Shown here one piece after another: positions 51,534-64,000 of a stretch of DNA of 64,000 nucleotides. Below the pieces are notes generated by a model, which had not been told where the DNA came from, did not search any database, and was given only the letters and a program-made list of their open reading frames with translations. The DNA is taken from assembly GCA_029224185.1 (NCBI GenBank), contig CM055196.1, positions 19,804,509-19,868,508 of the forward strand, in the 5' to 3' direction. This DNA comes from Karalla daura (Eukaryota > Chordata > Actinopteri > Chaetodontiformes > Leiognathidae). The position numbers and the translations under genes are program-made. Every line of letters starts with the position of its first letter. Position 1 is the first letter of the stretch.

Positions 51534-54500
51534 TCACTGCGTCAGAGCCAGGAGGATGTCCTTCACCAGCATGGTGCCAATCACCATCTTCTCACAGTTG
51601 ACTGTCAGCTGAGCGGCTCCTTCCTCTTTAGTGGCCACAGTGACCAACACCAGGCTGCTACTGGTCACAGTCCGGCCGGCGAACCTGTGGACAGGATGAG
51701 CAGGAGGAGGAGGAGGAGGAGGAGGAACAGGGGGACTTAGGTCAAAGCAGCAAAGATCGGAAGCAAAGACAAAGTTGTGGAAATAAAGAAACAAACTCGT
51801 GTCAACCAGCAGGTTTCAGCTTCAGATAATTAATAGTCGCACACAAAAACCACCAAACTCACTTTAGAGCATCTATACATGATCCCCCAGTCCCCCATGC
51901 CCCATGCCCAACTGTGTCTCAGCACAAGCTCGACACTTCTGTCAATAAGCATTTTGATTGGAGGCAGGGAAACCCAACTATTAATTACAGTGTAGCTGAA
52001 TAATGGAAAAATGGATAGCATCCACATTGGCTTTCTTTCTGAGAATATCTACAAGAGTTGATTACTCACAGCTAATGTAATTATTTTACTTTGACTGTTT
52101 GACAGAAATGAGTTGGATCAACTCCATTAAATGATATGACAAGGAGGTACTTAGTTTGAGCTGGGCCTACACACAGTAAATATATTCAATGTAAATCCTG
52201 CTCTCCAATGCGTCTAATTTTGTATTGGTTTATAGCTACAAGGGACATTGTAACAGTTTAACTATCCACAATTATTTCACCTTAACGGTTTTACATGGGT
52301 TTGCTTCAGCCTATCCTTGCACATGCGAGGTGAAGGTCCAGTCCCTGGACAGGTATATCACCTACCCTTACCGCTAGAATGCATCCTTGTCATTGTCTGG
52401 AAAAGGACACGTTGGGAATCTCTGGCGACTGGATCTTCTTACCTGCACTCTTTATCGGACCCACATGGAACTCTGCTGAGGTTGGCAGCCGTCGTAACCC
52501 TCTGGACAATGGCATGCTCATTCCGACACTTCACGTCCAGGGTCAACTTCTCTGTGATCTCGTTCATACCCATTAGCTGACCTGCAGGGTAATGGGAGAA
52601 CACAAGTCAGACCGCAGCTCTCTAAAGTCAGCATCCTTTCTACCAGTAAGACCAGTGTGTGGCTCCACATGTAACGTTAGGTAAGTCCTCAGGTTATCTA
52701 CAGTACCCAGACATACAGTATCGTAAACGGATACTGTATGAATAGCGCTCAGTGCAGTGATTTATATACGCTGCTGAATCCTGAACTGGAATCCATTGAT
52801 GCATTCCACTGAACCCAACAGAGCCAGGAATCACTTCTATTCAACACTTTAAAGCATTTAAGTGATTTCACAGTGTAGTTTGAAAGCAGGAGAATATGCA
52901 CCAGAGTCCTCCAAAATGTTTGTTTTTCCCTGCTAAGATCATAATTTGGAAATTTGCAGGTCAAAAGACATTGAGATGTTTTTCCCATGTCTTGATTATA
53001 AATGTGATGTTTGCTCAAACACCAACCAGCCTTTAGTCTGCTCTATTTTTCCCTGACACACACCCATGTACCATCAAAACCATCATAAAATCATCTTCTC
53101 CCCAAAATTTCACTCTTGCATTACCAGATTGACTGTTGCGTGTCCCTCAGCTCTGGCTCGCTGGCCTTTTCTTCTGGCTACATGACTAAATGTAAACTCT
53201 CATCTCGTCAAGGTTCAAACCTGGTTACTTGGAGTCCAGACAGAATCACATGTACTAGCAGGTGCTGAAGCAATGAATCACTTCACTCTTAAAGTAAGTT
53301 GAAACTGAAAGTGAGGATTTGATTCATTTTATTGTTAAAAAGTGTTTTTTTGTGAAACTGAGATCAATCAAATCATCATTTTCTCAGGGGTTCGAGAACA
53401 TCCACAAGATAAATCTGAGGGATCGCAAGAGTGGTCCTAGTTTTTTGAGTCTCTCTATTCAGGTGAGTTACTCACTAATTAAGGGAAAATATTGAAATAA
53501 AACATTTGTCTTTTTTTCAGTGAACTGCTCACTATGCACATATGTATTTTGAGTCAAGTTAACTTTATTGAAATAGTCCAGTATCACAGATTGCACAAGT
53601 TTTTTATGGGGGGGAATCTCTGTGCTTAGCTCCCAGGATACAAATTGGGACTCAAAGAAAATCATTTAAAATAGAAACAAAAACCTCCAGTTTAACAAAT
53701 CCTGGGCAGAAGAGGCTGTAAATATAGCGTTGTCAGATGTGTTTTGACCTGCAAACCTCAAAACACAAAGTGTACTCCTCAGGTTTGATGAGCAGTGAAC
53801 CATGACATTGCGACACCTCAGATTCCACTGTACGCTGTGGTTTCCAGCACTGTGTGAGAGTTCAGGTGACAGAAAGAGGAGCGAGGGCACTCGAGAGCCT
53901 GGTGCTGACACTTTCTGTTCACACAGAGCTCGATGAGTGAATCAGGATCAGTGGAGGAGCAGTTCCAGTCATTCTGGTGTAGCAAGCACGTGAGCGTGGC
54001 CTTAATACAGTGCAGGTTAGCACAGGTGAGTCTGTGTCTGCAGGTACAGACCCTACAAGGTGCAGTTGAAGTGTTATTACCAAGGCGGGAAGGTAAGGGG
54101 AATCAGCAGGGGGCAGGGCGGGGTGTGAGCTTTGCTTAAAGGCAGGTGGGCGCACGGTTTCTGAGGAGAACAAAGCTATCAAAGCCAACTTACCTAGATT
54201 GTGTAATAGCTTCTCTATTGGGGACAGTATGAAAAGGGAGGAATTGTGGATATGACACATGTTTAAAGAGTCACTGTAGGTTTGTTCTGCGCTTAGAGTT
54301 TGTCTCAGTGTGAGTTAGGATGACAAACGATCACCAAAACAACAGAAACATGCATGAAGCTGCTGTCTGAAGCTGCACTACTGGACTGCTTTATTTACAG
54401 TGTTCACAGAAAAACCTCACCAAACTTTGTGAGAGAATTTAGATGTGCAAAGGCAGTTCCCACAATCAACAGGTGTGCAGGATTAATGGCAAGCATATTA

Positions 54501-55944
54501 AAATCCAGTCGATAGTAATAAAATCAGATGTAGTAGAACAGTGGTGCTATGGCATTATATTCCATTGTAGGTCACCAACACTTGATGATGGTCATTTCTG
54601 AAGAAAATGAAGGTGTAAATGAGGGTATTAAGGATTCCCACTGACGTAAAGAAACATCACTGTTTAGCATCTCTGTCTATGACTGGACTCCGGGGAAGAA
54701 GCACAAAAACCAATGTGGGTTAATGCTGCTTGAAATACAAACAAACCTAGAAAATAAGCCATGTGGGTGATGCCACCTTACAGGTGCTGCATTTATTTCA
54801 AGATATTGTAATGGCTGTCAAACATGTGCACAGCTGAAACTGTTGGGACAAAATCTTGAAATAAATGCAGGTGATGAGACAAGATGAAAAGTGATGCAGA
54901 CAATACAAAGATATTTTTCCTCAGGTATTTCCCTCCCTATCCCCAGTTTGTGTAAACATTTTTGAGGCAGTAATATCATCGCGTTTAACATCATAGCGCT
55001 CTCTTGAAGTGTAGTCTGTAACAGAGGGTCTGCATTCACTTTGAGCACTCACCTTGTTCCTTTTTAAACTCATTTTCTGTCAGGAATACAGGTCTCATCA
55101 ACTCCCCGACTGGCGGCTGAATGGTCACAAAGAATTTTCTGGTGTGAGTGCTGGAAGTGAAGAGGAGGCGTGTGAACGAGACAGTTCAAAACCAAAGTGA
55201 TGGAAATTTCTCTGCAGAGCATCGTTTTATTAGTTTTCTCTCAGAGCACAGAACCTGGCAGGATGAAATATCTCAATTGTTGGTTTAAAACCATCTTTCT
55301 TTGCCCGGAGACACAAAGTGAGCATAACTCAAAAAAACTACAGATTTATGAGAAACAGATCACTGTGGTGTCTGCTGTGTTTCTCCTCAGTCTTTCTATG
55401 ACGCGTGTGCAGGGTGCTGAAATACTGGGGCGCAGAATCCATCTTACCACAGCTGGAAATTTGCTGCTTGTGTTGAGTCACAGAAATCGATGCCCATCAC
55501 AGTTGTGGCCGTCTCACCTGCAGGCAGCATCTCTGTCAACACAGAGGAGCAAAAACAGCTTTTATCATCTATGATAAACCACGGCTCAATTGATCAACCA
55601 TCCTTGGCATGTTTGATGGGCCAAATTTCAACTTGGAAACAGAAACTTAAGGAGACAAACATTGTGAGAACAGCAGCACATCATCAGCACATCGTTATAT
55701 AAGTCCCTCACTCACCAATCTCGGGAAACTCTTTGACCCTCATCCCAGACTGCAGCTTCACATCTTCTATGTGCAGGTTCTTGGTGTCAGAGGTGGCGTT
55801 GTTGGTGAACTGCATCTGAACAGCCACCATGTTGGCGTCAGGGCTGAAGGGTTGACGGCTGAAGCAGTACTCCACTGACAGACCTTCCCCCGTGATCCGG
55901 TGCAGCAGCTCGTAGTTCTTCAACGCACTTGATGGAGCGATGGT
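51534..55944 (-). CDS. ap3b2: ap3b2 exons: C-terminal appendage and stop
   Basis: Five exons encode the beta appendage. Landmarks are YELLHRITGEGLSVEY, FPEIE, MGIDFCDSTQAANFQLC, IQPPVGELM, NEFKKEQG, LMGMNEITEKL and FAGRTVTSSSLVLVTV. The acceptor of the exon at 55053-55150 must be the CTTCCAG ending at 55151. The nearer CAG at about 55139-55141 would create an in-frame TGA across the junction, while the chosen site gives the conserved LCTHTRKF. The stop is TGA at 51534-51536. Confidence 0.94.
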
Positions 55945-58900
55945 CTGGAGGCACATGAAAACAGCTCTCACCCTCTGAGGTTTGTCATTTTTGCCACTAT
56001 TTCACTATGTAGAATGGTAGACTCTTGTCTCCACTGCAATTCACGCTCATTTATCTCATATTTGAGACAGTTGGTGAAAACAGAGTGATGCTTGACATCA
56101 TCATTTTAGACATTTTCTACAGTCATCCATTATTTTGTCCAACTATTCCACTACTTCTGTGAAGCCAAGACTTTACTAAACTAATTTCAAATATTGATAC
56201 CTTCGAGTTATGTACGTTAGATTCACCCGGATCTGAAACCTTGAGGTTATAAAGGTATAATTTGCACATAGTAAAGAGAGGGATGTGAAGCACTCACTGC
56301 TGGAGAGAGCACAGTGTCAGACAGACTGAGGCCTTCCAGGTCAGTCACAAGGCTGCTGGAGAGGAAGGTGTTGACAGGTGTGACTTGTGGAGAAGGAGCA
56401 GGTTCAACTGGAGGAGGATTAGGTGAAGAGAAAAGACAGATGTTTCCATTTTTTAGGAAGACAGTTCGGTTTGCAGATGTCCTTGTCAGTTGACCTTTTG
56501 TGCCTAGTTGTTTTCTCTTTCAGTGCAGAAAACAGAGATGAAAAGACTCACAGTCATCAAGGTCGAGCAGAGACATTTCTTTCTTCTCTTTCTTGTTCTC
56601 TTTCTTGACGGGCTTAGATGGAGGTTTAGATTCAGCTGCCTGGGGAAAAATGAAGAAACAATTAAATGCTGTTTATGGTATGTCTTTGTGTGCATTAAAA
56701 CAAGAACACTGGAGACAAACGTCTTTTATTTCCGTTTTAACTTTTCAATACCTTTTTTTTCTTTTTCACCTCTGCCTCCGACTCGGAGTCTTCTGACTGT
56801 GACTGGCTGCTCTCAGACTCACTGTCCTCTTCCTCATCAGATTCCGACTCTGACTCGCTCTTACGTTGTTTGCTCTTCCTCTCGTGCTTCCTCTCCTCCT
56901 CTTCACTGCTCTGCTCGCTGTAAATGAAAACCCGGATCATGTTTCAGTACAACCCCAGAGTTACAATGATTATGTGTTAATTTACACAGAACAGGGATTC
57001 AAGTTAAAGGAGATTAAAAAGCACAGAACAATGTTCAGTCAGTGTTCACAACTCATTTTGTCTTCCACCACCTTTCACTCTCTGGCACAGACTTCTTCAG
57101 TTCTTTCTTTTTCTTCTTCTTCTCCTTTTCCTCTTCTTCCTCCTCTTCCTCCTCCTCCTCCTCCTCAGACTCAGAGCCTTCCTCACTCTCCTCGCTCTCT
57201 GATCCTGACCCGCTCTCCTCGCTGCCACTGCCGCTCTCTGAGCCGCTGGCAGAGTCCGACTCTGAGTGGGGACAACAGGTTACAGTTTATTAAATACATC
57301 TGGTGACAGATGCAGTAATGAATGGATAGATGCATCCACACAGACACACAACTCAAGTTTTACATCAAATAATGAGAATTCAAACAAAACAAATATTCAC
57401 TTGATGAGATTCATATCATGTTCATCTCTAATTAATGCCACAGAAATATTTTTTCCAAAGGACAAGTTGAATAACAAAAAAAACATCTGAAAATAACTGG
57501 AGCCGAGAATCTCTTGTCTCTTTGTTTCACAAAGCTTAGCCTTTTAGGAATTTCAATATTCGTAATGCTTATAAGCAGCCTTAACATTGTGTGTTTTAAC
57601 ACACCAATATTGTACCCACCCAAATAATGTATATGGAATAACAGTGAAGTAAATCTGCATCCTTTAATTCAAATGTGAGCTGAAAGTCTGCCGCCTGTTG
57701 TATAGTGGGAACATGTGACAACGCACCGCTGTCTGCTGACTCTGTCGGGCCAGACTCGCCCTCCGAATCGGAGTAGAACGGCTTCTCCACCTTCTTCTCC
57801 TTTCTCTTCTCTCTGCTACTGCATTTGGTCCATTCGGGCACCTGATGGAGAGTTCAAGAAGAGTTGAGACGTGGAAGACGAAGCTCGGCTCAGCTCGGTT
57901 CTGTGGAGGCAGAGCCCTCGGACATAAGCAGAGATGTGGGCAGATCACAGTAGCACGGCCATGAATGCCTCTGCCTGGGCATGACACAGCCAAATGAAGC
58001 CAGCCATCAGATCTGCTTTTAGATCTGACAGTCAGGGAGACAAAATCAATGAGGACACTGACAGAATCTTTTCTTTTCTTTCCTTTTTTTTTGTTTTTTG
58101 CACAGATAAATATAAGCACCAGGTGATGCCTTCATGACCAGTTGCAGAAATGGTTTTCTTTTCAATAAAGGGGAGCAGTGCCATTAAGAGAAGTGATATC
58201 TTTTAAGAGTGTTGTCCATCCTCCCGCACTTTCAGAAAATAAAAGGCTGCACATCTCACTTTCAATGTGGCCAAACTCATTAACTTAATCCATCAGCTAA
58301 TGAGTGTGGACATCTGCAAACCCTGTTTTAAGTCCCACAAGGCTGCTAATGCATCCTGACATGCCGGAGGGCCACACGCTCCACTAAAAGAATCACTTCT
58401 TTAATAGCTGAGACCGAGGAAGAGGAGTTGCCGTGTTTCAGGTAGCTCTGGCTGAGCTAAGCACAGGACAGCCACTACGTTAGGCAGGGGTGTCAAAAAG
58501 CACTTGGGTCTTAGCCGCATTTATGGGTTTGAGGCTCAAGGAGTTGGCCACTAACTGACTCACACTTGTTAATGTTGTGACTCTTTCAAGCAGCGTAAAT
58601 ACCTGGCAGATGTGGAAAAGGAAAAACAAAAAGATTGGGATGGAAGTGAGAAAAGGAGGGAAAAGTGTTAAGAAAAAAGTCAGGAAAGCAAGAAAAAACA
58701 GGCACAGGAAGGTTTCAGGGTCTAAAAAAAGAAGACGTGTGAGAACAGTTACTGATATTGCAGAGACAAACAAACCCCAGATTTCATCACAGTATACGTA
58801 TTAGCTTACCCATTAGTTTAGCTGTTAAAATGATCAATTACTCTAGTCTGGTAAAAACTTACACTCCAATATAACTTAATTACACTGCTTACATTTATAG

Positions 58901-61900
58901 ATAGAGATAAATATATACTTAAACAAGGAAATTAAAAGTTAACATCGACTACTTGGGTAATACATAAATACACAATGTATTCAGCAAAAAAGGTGTTACC
59001 AGATGATGTTGTACAAGCATGGATGAAAATGAGGTGAGAGAGATCACATAGACACACACATTCATGACACAATCACAGACTGTGTCACAAATTTCACATG
59101 AGAACCACTCAGGTGCAGAGGAGGAAACCACGGCTCAATAACAAAGTCCACTCAAGGTCTGCTCTGGTTTTTCAAGGTGGTAACTGATGAGTCTGTTTCA
59201 ACTCTCGAGCCAATCGGAGAAAGAGTTTCTAAAGTGCTCAGAGTAATCCAATAATCAACCAGTGTTGGTACAAATCAGCTGATTGTTTCCTGTGTATGAA
59301 CTCTAAATTAATCTTTTAGCACAAATGAGTCAAAGGTGTGATGAAGTTGTGCTCCTACAAATTAGACGCTTGTTATTTTCCAACATCAGTGATCAATGAT
59401 GTTGTATTTCTGTAAGGAGTCAGCGATGTCAACATGAACTGCGCATTCATCCTGATGAAGTTATGCTTGAGAGCGTTACCTGAGGCTTGATGTTAATGGG
59501 ATTTCCTGCCTGTGCTATAATTTGCTTTTGATTTCATTTTCATTATGTAACATAGTAGAAAGATGACGTCATCTGAGGATGATGCTTTTGGGATATTTTT
59601 AAATCTTCTGTTGAGTGGACCTTGAGTTGGCACTGGTCAAGGGTGAGGAAAAAGCTGTCAGACTCAATCTGAGTCAAAATCAGCTTCTTCTTTAGTCAGG
59701 ATTTTGTCTACATTGCTAATTCTGTAATTTCTTTTGTAAGAGGATGACGAATCCTCTCGGAATAGAGAAAGCTGCTCCATGAATCCTCTTTTAATCAGTA
59801 ATAATTTAGGGATTCAAGGCAGAGAAGAAAGATCTCATTAACCTTATCACGTTAATTTGACTGTTTTCAGTTACTGACGGCAGAGAGCGATTGTAGGACG
59901 AAAATGAGAGCACTCAGCAAAACACCACACCACCGCACTCCCAGGCTGAGGAGTAGGAGGAAGGTGGATGGTTGCACCTCTCGCCAGTCTCCTAACAAGC
60001 CGATGCGCCCCTCGCCGGTGGTTATGACTTCCTCTGTCTGTGGAGACGCAGAGTGTTTTACAGGGACAATGGGTCAGAGGATCCACTGAGCCCAGCAGCT
60101 TCTACACCCACGGCTGCTTTCCTGATGGCCCCAGGATGGAGGTGGAGCTCCATGGTGTTTCATTTGTTCGCTCGTCACTGCAGACCACTTTTTAAATGCA
60201 GTCATGTCAGATGTTACCCAGATGTTTGGACTTTTCATTCAGCTTAATTAAGGTTAACATGTGCAGTCCTCCTCAGAGGCTGTAGAAATCATTTAAAACT
60301 TTGGTCTGTAGTTATTGTTCATATATATTATCAATATTCAAAATGATTTATTTTTGTTCCCTTTTGTATCTGACTAATCTGTGTCCATACAACTCTCAAG
60401 CAACTGTAGAGCTGCACCCTGGGATAAAGATCCATCGTAGGATCCATCTGAGGAAACAAAGTGACATTACTGTCTCCGTCTGACATTTGCAAGCCCACTG
60501 TTCAAACTCCCAGCGCCGAAAGATATTCAGACTAGGCCTCAATTTTCACTACAAGACTAACGTGTGAGAAACACCTGGTGAGAGTCTCCCGATCCTCACC
60601 AGAATCCTCACCACCGACTTGCAAGACAGCGAAAGCATCACCTGCTACGACACCTGACGCAAACATCAATTTACGATAAACTTGTCAGCTGCGCGTCTTG
60701 AAATCATTTCATTCAGGATCTAAGGCAAAGCCCTTGTCTGCGTGTGCGCTGCCAATTATCGGTTTTCCTGACAGCACAAGCTTATGTAACGAGATCCCTG
60801 CCAGAGCACCTTCGACGCAGTAAAACTGGGATCTGGTAAACCTCGTTGCAGCAATGAGGTTGACTTTGTTTACAGGAAATCGGACGCCAGATCTCCTCTG
60901 ATGGCAGCGACGAAAAACAAAACAGCATCTGCTCATGTGGTGCTATATTGTCTCACTGATTAGCAGCTCCATAATTTGTCACTGCGATGGATTGACCATC
61001 TTTCAGCTCCTCGCAGAGGATCCACGTCTGGCCGAAGGGCAGCGAATCGAAGGAGACGTGAATTAAATGCTTTGGAAAGCAGTCGACAGTAATGTGACTT
61101 ATTCACTTATTCAGCGGGCTTCTGGTGCCATCTCCTCTGCAGCAATGCTCAGACCAAGGCAAAAGCCAAAGCACTGGTGGCCTCATCTAGAAATCTGCAT
61201 CACAGGTTAATAAACACTAACTGGGTTGTGAGTAAAAACAACACAATAACATTTAACAAATACATTGATGGAAGTGAACCTTGAGGTCAGTCATGATGTT
61301 TGAAGAGTTATCATGCGTTTTCAGTGACTCACTCAAGCTTTGATACAATGTTTAAGATCACATTGAACCGATGGCACATGGAGTGGGTGGGATGGAGAGG
61401 GAGAGGAGTGGATTTGGTGACGCTCAACTGGAGAACGGTGCTGCAAATTCAAGTTTGTTCAGCAACAGTCCAGTCCAGAAATATTTAGGTTTAAGATCAA
61501 CTAGTGGCTGCGTCTGCACTTTGCTTAAAACCAAGATCAGGGCAACTTCAAGCAGGGACCATAAGGAAGATGGTTTACTGATGCTGATTTGTGGGTAAAA
61601 TCTGTTCCCTTCTGTCACATGTGCTATTGGCTCAAACATCAGTCAGAAAAAACCTGGACGGGGCGAGTCGAGCTGCTGCCCAACAGAGGCGAGTGCAGCA
61701 CAGAGGGTGAGAGGCTCGGTGCTGACTGTTTTCCGAGCAAATTAGACATTTTTCAAGGGAGGCAGACTTAAATCCTGTGTTCTCCTTTGTGAGTCACACT
61801 CCTCTATGGAGAGGGAGAGGACTAGTTGAACAGCATCCGTTTGCAAGAAGATGGAGGCCGAAAAAGATGCAGGATGAGCTGTTAATGCTAATGAATGAGA

Positions 61901-64000
61901 AGATGGCTACTGAGAGGAATCAATGTTATATTGGAGTTGATGTTATATTGATGTGAGGCTCTGGAGCGGCTCTGTTTAGCCCCTCTGAGGCACTGCTCTG
62001 GGCAGGAGCGACCCTCGCTCCCCTCCAACATAGGGGGTCCGGGGAGGCCCCAGGGGGCCCCCGTGTCTCTGTATGTTACTGTTCCCACTGCACGCACAGA
62101 CTCCTTCACCTCCACGTTGCGCACGGAGGGGTCTGGGGCGGCTTCAGGCCAATCAGGCAACTCCTGGTAGCCGCCGGCCTTGGCGTTCAGCAGGTGGGAT
62201 AAAGACCCCAACTGGAAGTGGTCTCGATCTAAGAAGAGAAGAAGAACGGACTCCAGAATGAAGAACCTCATCGACAACCTAGTAAGAACAGTACATCAGG
62301 GCTTCACTACACCAGGATACCATCTAGTATGATCACAATATGAACAATGTTATATTGATGACATAATATAAGTTAGTAACTAGATTAATACAGTGGTTAT
62401 TTTTAGAAAATGTATGTTTGAAGCAGCGCACAGAGAGTGCACAGAGAGCTTACTAAATTAAGTTCATAGTGCATGACCCAACCTCTAAGTAAGACATCTG
62501 ACCATAATGAAATGTATACTGATATTAATATAAACTTGAAAAAATCTACAGGCATATCTGAGCCAACTGTAGGACTGTGTAAGGTCTCTGTACCTTTGAA
62601 TGGAGACTCGAGCACTGGTGCAGGCTTGAGGGCGAGGAACAGTTTCTTGGCATACTTGCTCAGTGCTCCACTCTTCTCGGTGGGCACGATGAGCTGGCGA
62701 ATGAAACGCGCCCGGTCGCGGATGTCGTAGTTCTGATCATACTTTGCGAGGTTGAGAACGTACTGCGTCAGCAGCTTGGTCTGCCAGGAGAGGAAACACA
62801 AGGATGCTTATGTATCTTAGATTATGGTTTCATTTGCACTTATGGTTTCATTTGCACTTCAGCTTGTCTGGTGGTGTATGTCGATGATATAGATGATGAT
62901 AATGCTAAATGCTAAAATGTTTAAAGTGGAGTCTTGAGCTTAGTGGGTGACTTTTATTTTCTATTAAAGAATTAAAACCTCTTAGAAACCTCTTAAAACA
63001 GTAAATAAAGGAAATACAAACTTTGACAGTGTTACGTAATATTCATACATGTTCAAACTTTCTTGCACTGTGAAACCTTTTTCCATCTGTTAAAAAGCTA
63101 GAGACAGACAACCCTGACGTCTGCACCTGTTTGGAGTTGGTGAGATAGAGCTTTGCTGCCAGGTTGATAATCTGCAGTTTGACAATGTCTTCCTCATTGG
63201 TGAACGACTTGGCCATCTTCCTCAGGACATCTGGGGCAATCTTAGGTACATGTTCGCAGTATTCTCCAATCAGCCACAGGATGCTGGCCCTCGCCATGGG
63301 CACCTGACATCAAGCAAAATGACATTTTCAAAGACCTTTTGTTGCCGTGTTGCTCTCGCTGCAGAGGCTACAGCTTCCTGCTCTTTTAAAAATCCAACAC
63401 TGTGATTTTGTGAGCGAGAGCCTCACCTGGATGTTGTCTGTGAGCTTTGCCATGTGCTTTATGATGTCACTGTGCTTCTCCGGCTGCATCTGGAGCAGCT
63501 TCTTAATCACCACCACAGACTCGGCCACGACCAACTCTGCTCAACAGTACCAAGAGACACACGCTGATGTGTCTCTGATGTGCAAGAATTGAATTTTCTA
63601 ATACGTTGCTTCTATCCTGTTCCGTGAAAAAAGTCTATAATATAATATAATAATATAAAAAGGCAAGTGAGAAAAGGGGATGAAGATAATCCAAAGACTC
63701 ACCATCTCGGTTGGACAGCAGTTGCACGAGGCCGTTCAGACACGTGTCCCTCACCTCTCCAATGTTTGTGGCACAGCGGCCGATGGCTTGGATCGTAGCA
63801 GCCACAAAGTCTTTATCCATGCTTTTGATGTATGTCTGCCAGACAGAAAGAACATCTAACTCGGCACAGGGGTCTATAAAAGGGCAGAATTTCAGCAACT
63901 TCACTCCTGATTGGAGCTACAATTCACAGCTTGAATCTGCACCTGAAACTCTCTGAGGATGGTGGAGATGTTGGTCTCATTGGCCAGATTGGTGAGAACC
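51534..64000 (-). CDS. ap3b2: AP-3 complex subunit beta-2 (neuronal type), 3' portion of gene
   Basis: This is the large beta subunit of the AP-3 adaptor, which sorts cargo from endosomes to lysosome-related organelles and synaptic vesicles. The window has 16 exons: 63943-64000 (cut), 63703-63835, 63427-63536, 63127-63303, 62594-62780, 62110-62228, 57727-57841, 57072-57261, 56752-56917, 56552-56639, 56298-56407, 55716-55944, 55448-55532, 55053-55150, 52443-52581 and 51534-51684. They sum to 2,155 nt, about 718 codons including TGA. All junctions keep phase with GT-AG sites, and no frameshift or premature stop is seen. The paralog is beta-2, not beta-1: ARASILWLIGEYCEHV, QLGSLSHLLNAKA, VPEWTKC and YSDSEGESGPTESADS follow mammalian AP3B2, and the C-terminus MVIGTMLVKD...ALTQ does too. 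The N-terminal third lies beyond 64000. Confidence 0.95.
51685..52442 (-). other. Last intron of ap3b2, with (AGG)n tract
   Basis: This 758-bp intron has no gene. Read on the + strand, 51702-51726 is an (AGG)n microsatellite. On the ap3b2 strand it is a CCT repeat that forms part of the polypyrimidine tract just upstream of the final acceptor, so its length could affect splicing. Confidence 0.8.
52582..55052 (-). other. 2.5-kb ap3b2 intron
   Basis: No additional exon is needed, because the flanking coding phases join. A 113-codon minus-strand frame at 53919-54260 has no recognisable domain and is treated as chance. No RNA gene was recognised. Confidence 0.7.
56298..57841 (-). CDS. ap3b2: ap3b2 exons: Ser/acidic hinge and clathrin box
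   Basis: Five exons encode the flexible hinge. The first (57727-57841) has VPEWTKC and the conserved YSDSEGESGPTESADS. The next two (57072-57261, 56752-56917) are almost all Ser, Glu and Lys, including a run of 13 Glu built from GAG/GAA codons, and many SES/SDS sites suited to casein-kinase phosphorylation. The exon at 56552-56639 ends with SLLDLDD, a clathrin-box motif of the LLDLD type. The exon at 56298-56407 has DLEGLSLSD, conserved in both AP-3 beta paralogs. The codon-repeat tract is likely length-polymorphic. Confidence 0.93.
57842..62109 (-). other. 4.3-kb ap3b2 intron, largest in the window
   Basis: The linker exon and the hinge exon join directly in phase (NVE to VPEW), as in mammalian AP3B2, so no exon is missing. 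No gene was recognised. Parts at about 58200-58440 and 60590-61060 are less AT-rich and keep CpGs, and could be conserved non-coding elements. A purine-rich stretch with a Lys/Arg-rich open frame lies at 58577-58804. An intronic snoRNA or scaRNA was looked for by eye and not found. Confidence 0.5.
62110..64000 (-). CDS. ap3b2: ap3b2 exons: adaptin trunk
   Basis: Six exons encode the alpha-helical adaptin_N solenoid. Landmarks are NLANETN, SMDKDFVAATIQAIGRCA, NRDELVVAESVVVIKKLL, ARASILWLIGEYCEHV, LAAKLYLTNSKQ, YDQNYDIRDRARFIRQLIVP and KLFLALKPAPVLESPFK. The last exon enters the linker (SLSHLLNAKAGGYQELPDWP, APDPSVRNVE). The trunk packs against the other AP-3 subunits. Introns here are short (about 100-370 bp). 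The exon at 63943 is cut by the window end. Confidence 0.95.

Noticed and set aside
53919..54260. 113-codon minus-strand frame in an ap3b2 intron
   Set aside because: No recognisable domain, and the flanking ap3b2 exons join in phase without it.
57042..57293. Plus-strand Ser-rich frame
   Set aside because: It is antisense to the Glu/Ser-rich hinge exon of ap3b2; the minus strand has the conserved protein and splice sites.
58577..58804. Lys/Arg-rich frame in the large ap3b2 intron
   Set aside because: It comes from a purine-rich stretch. It has no homology I recognise and is on the opposite strand from the gene.
51534..64000. Assignment as ap3b1
   Set aside because: The linker (VPEWTKC, YSDSEGESGPTESADS), trunk (EYCEHV, LNLAKYDQNYD) and C-terminus (VKD...ALTQ) follow the AP3B2 paralog, not AP3B1.

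Overview
The window looks like teleost fish nuclear DNA. It carries spliced vertebrate genes with short GT-AG introns, Pol II-type snRNA genes and dinucleotide microsatellites, and its main protein gene is a clear ap3b2 ortholog. The species cannot be fixed from the sequence alone.

Left edge (1-1241). A stand-alone U4 snRNA gene lies at 499-643 on the + strand, with a proximal sequence element (PSE) and a 3' box. It is followed by unassigned, possibly transposon-derived DNA with a CT microsatellite, and then a 56-nt relic of a second U4 (1163-1218).

Array (1242-48195). About 47 kb is one head-to-tail tandem array. A 1,378-bp unit carries one U4 snRNA gene on the + strand. There are 34 complete U4 copies, from 2256 to 47874, at exactly 1,378-bp spacing with no indel between them. 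Each has a PSE about 60 bp upstream and a 3' box just downstream. The array U4 differs from the stand-alone U4 at six positions (2, 72, 99, 104, 127, 145). The stand-alone copy matches the canonical vertebrate sequence at the diagnostic positions, while the array encodes a distinct, homogenised U4 variant. Multi-unit duplications (2-unit at the left and right, 4-unit in the middle) and many CpG/TpG polymorphisms record unequal exchange and probable germline methylation. The open frames that recur in each unit show no protein-coding support.

Right flank (48196-51533). The array ends abruptly at 48195. A truncated U1 snRNA pseudogene lies at 48456-48532, followed by about 3 kb of intergenic DNA with a long CA microsatellite.

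ap3b2 (51534-64000, minus strand, 5' end outside the window). Sixteen exons give about 718 codons of the AP-3 beta subunit, from the adaptin trunk through the Ser/acidic hinge and clathrin box to the C-terminal appendage and stop. All reading phases join. The gene is convergent with the U4 array.

The most interesting biology is the U4 array: a high-copy, sequence-distinct U4 locus next to one canonical U4 gene. This fits a developmentally specialised (for example oocyte or maternal) U4 supply, but that role is inference.
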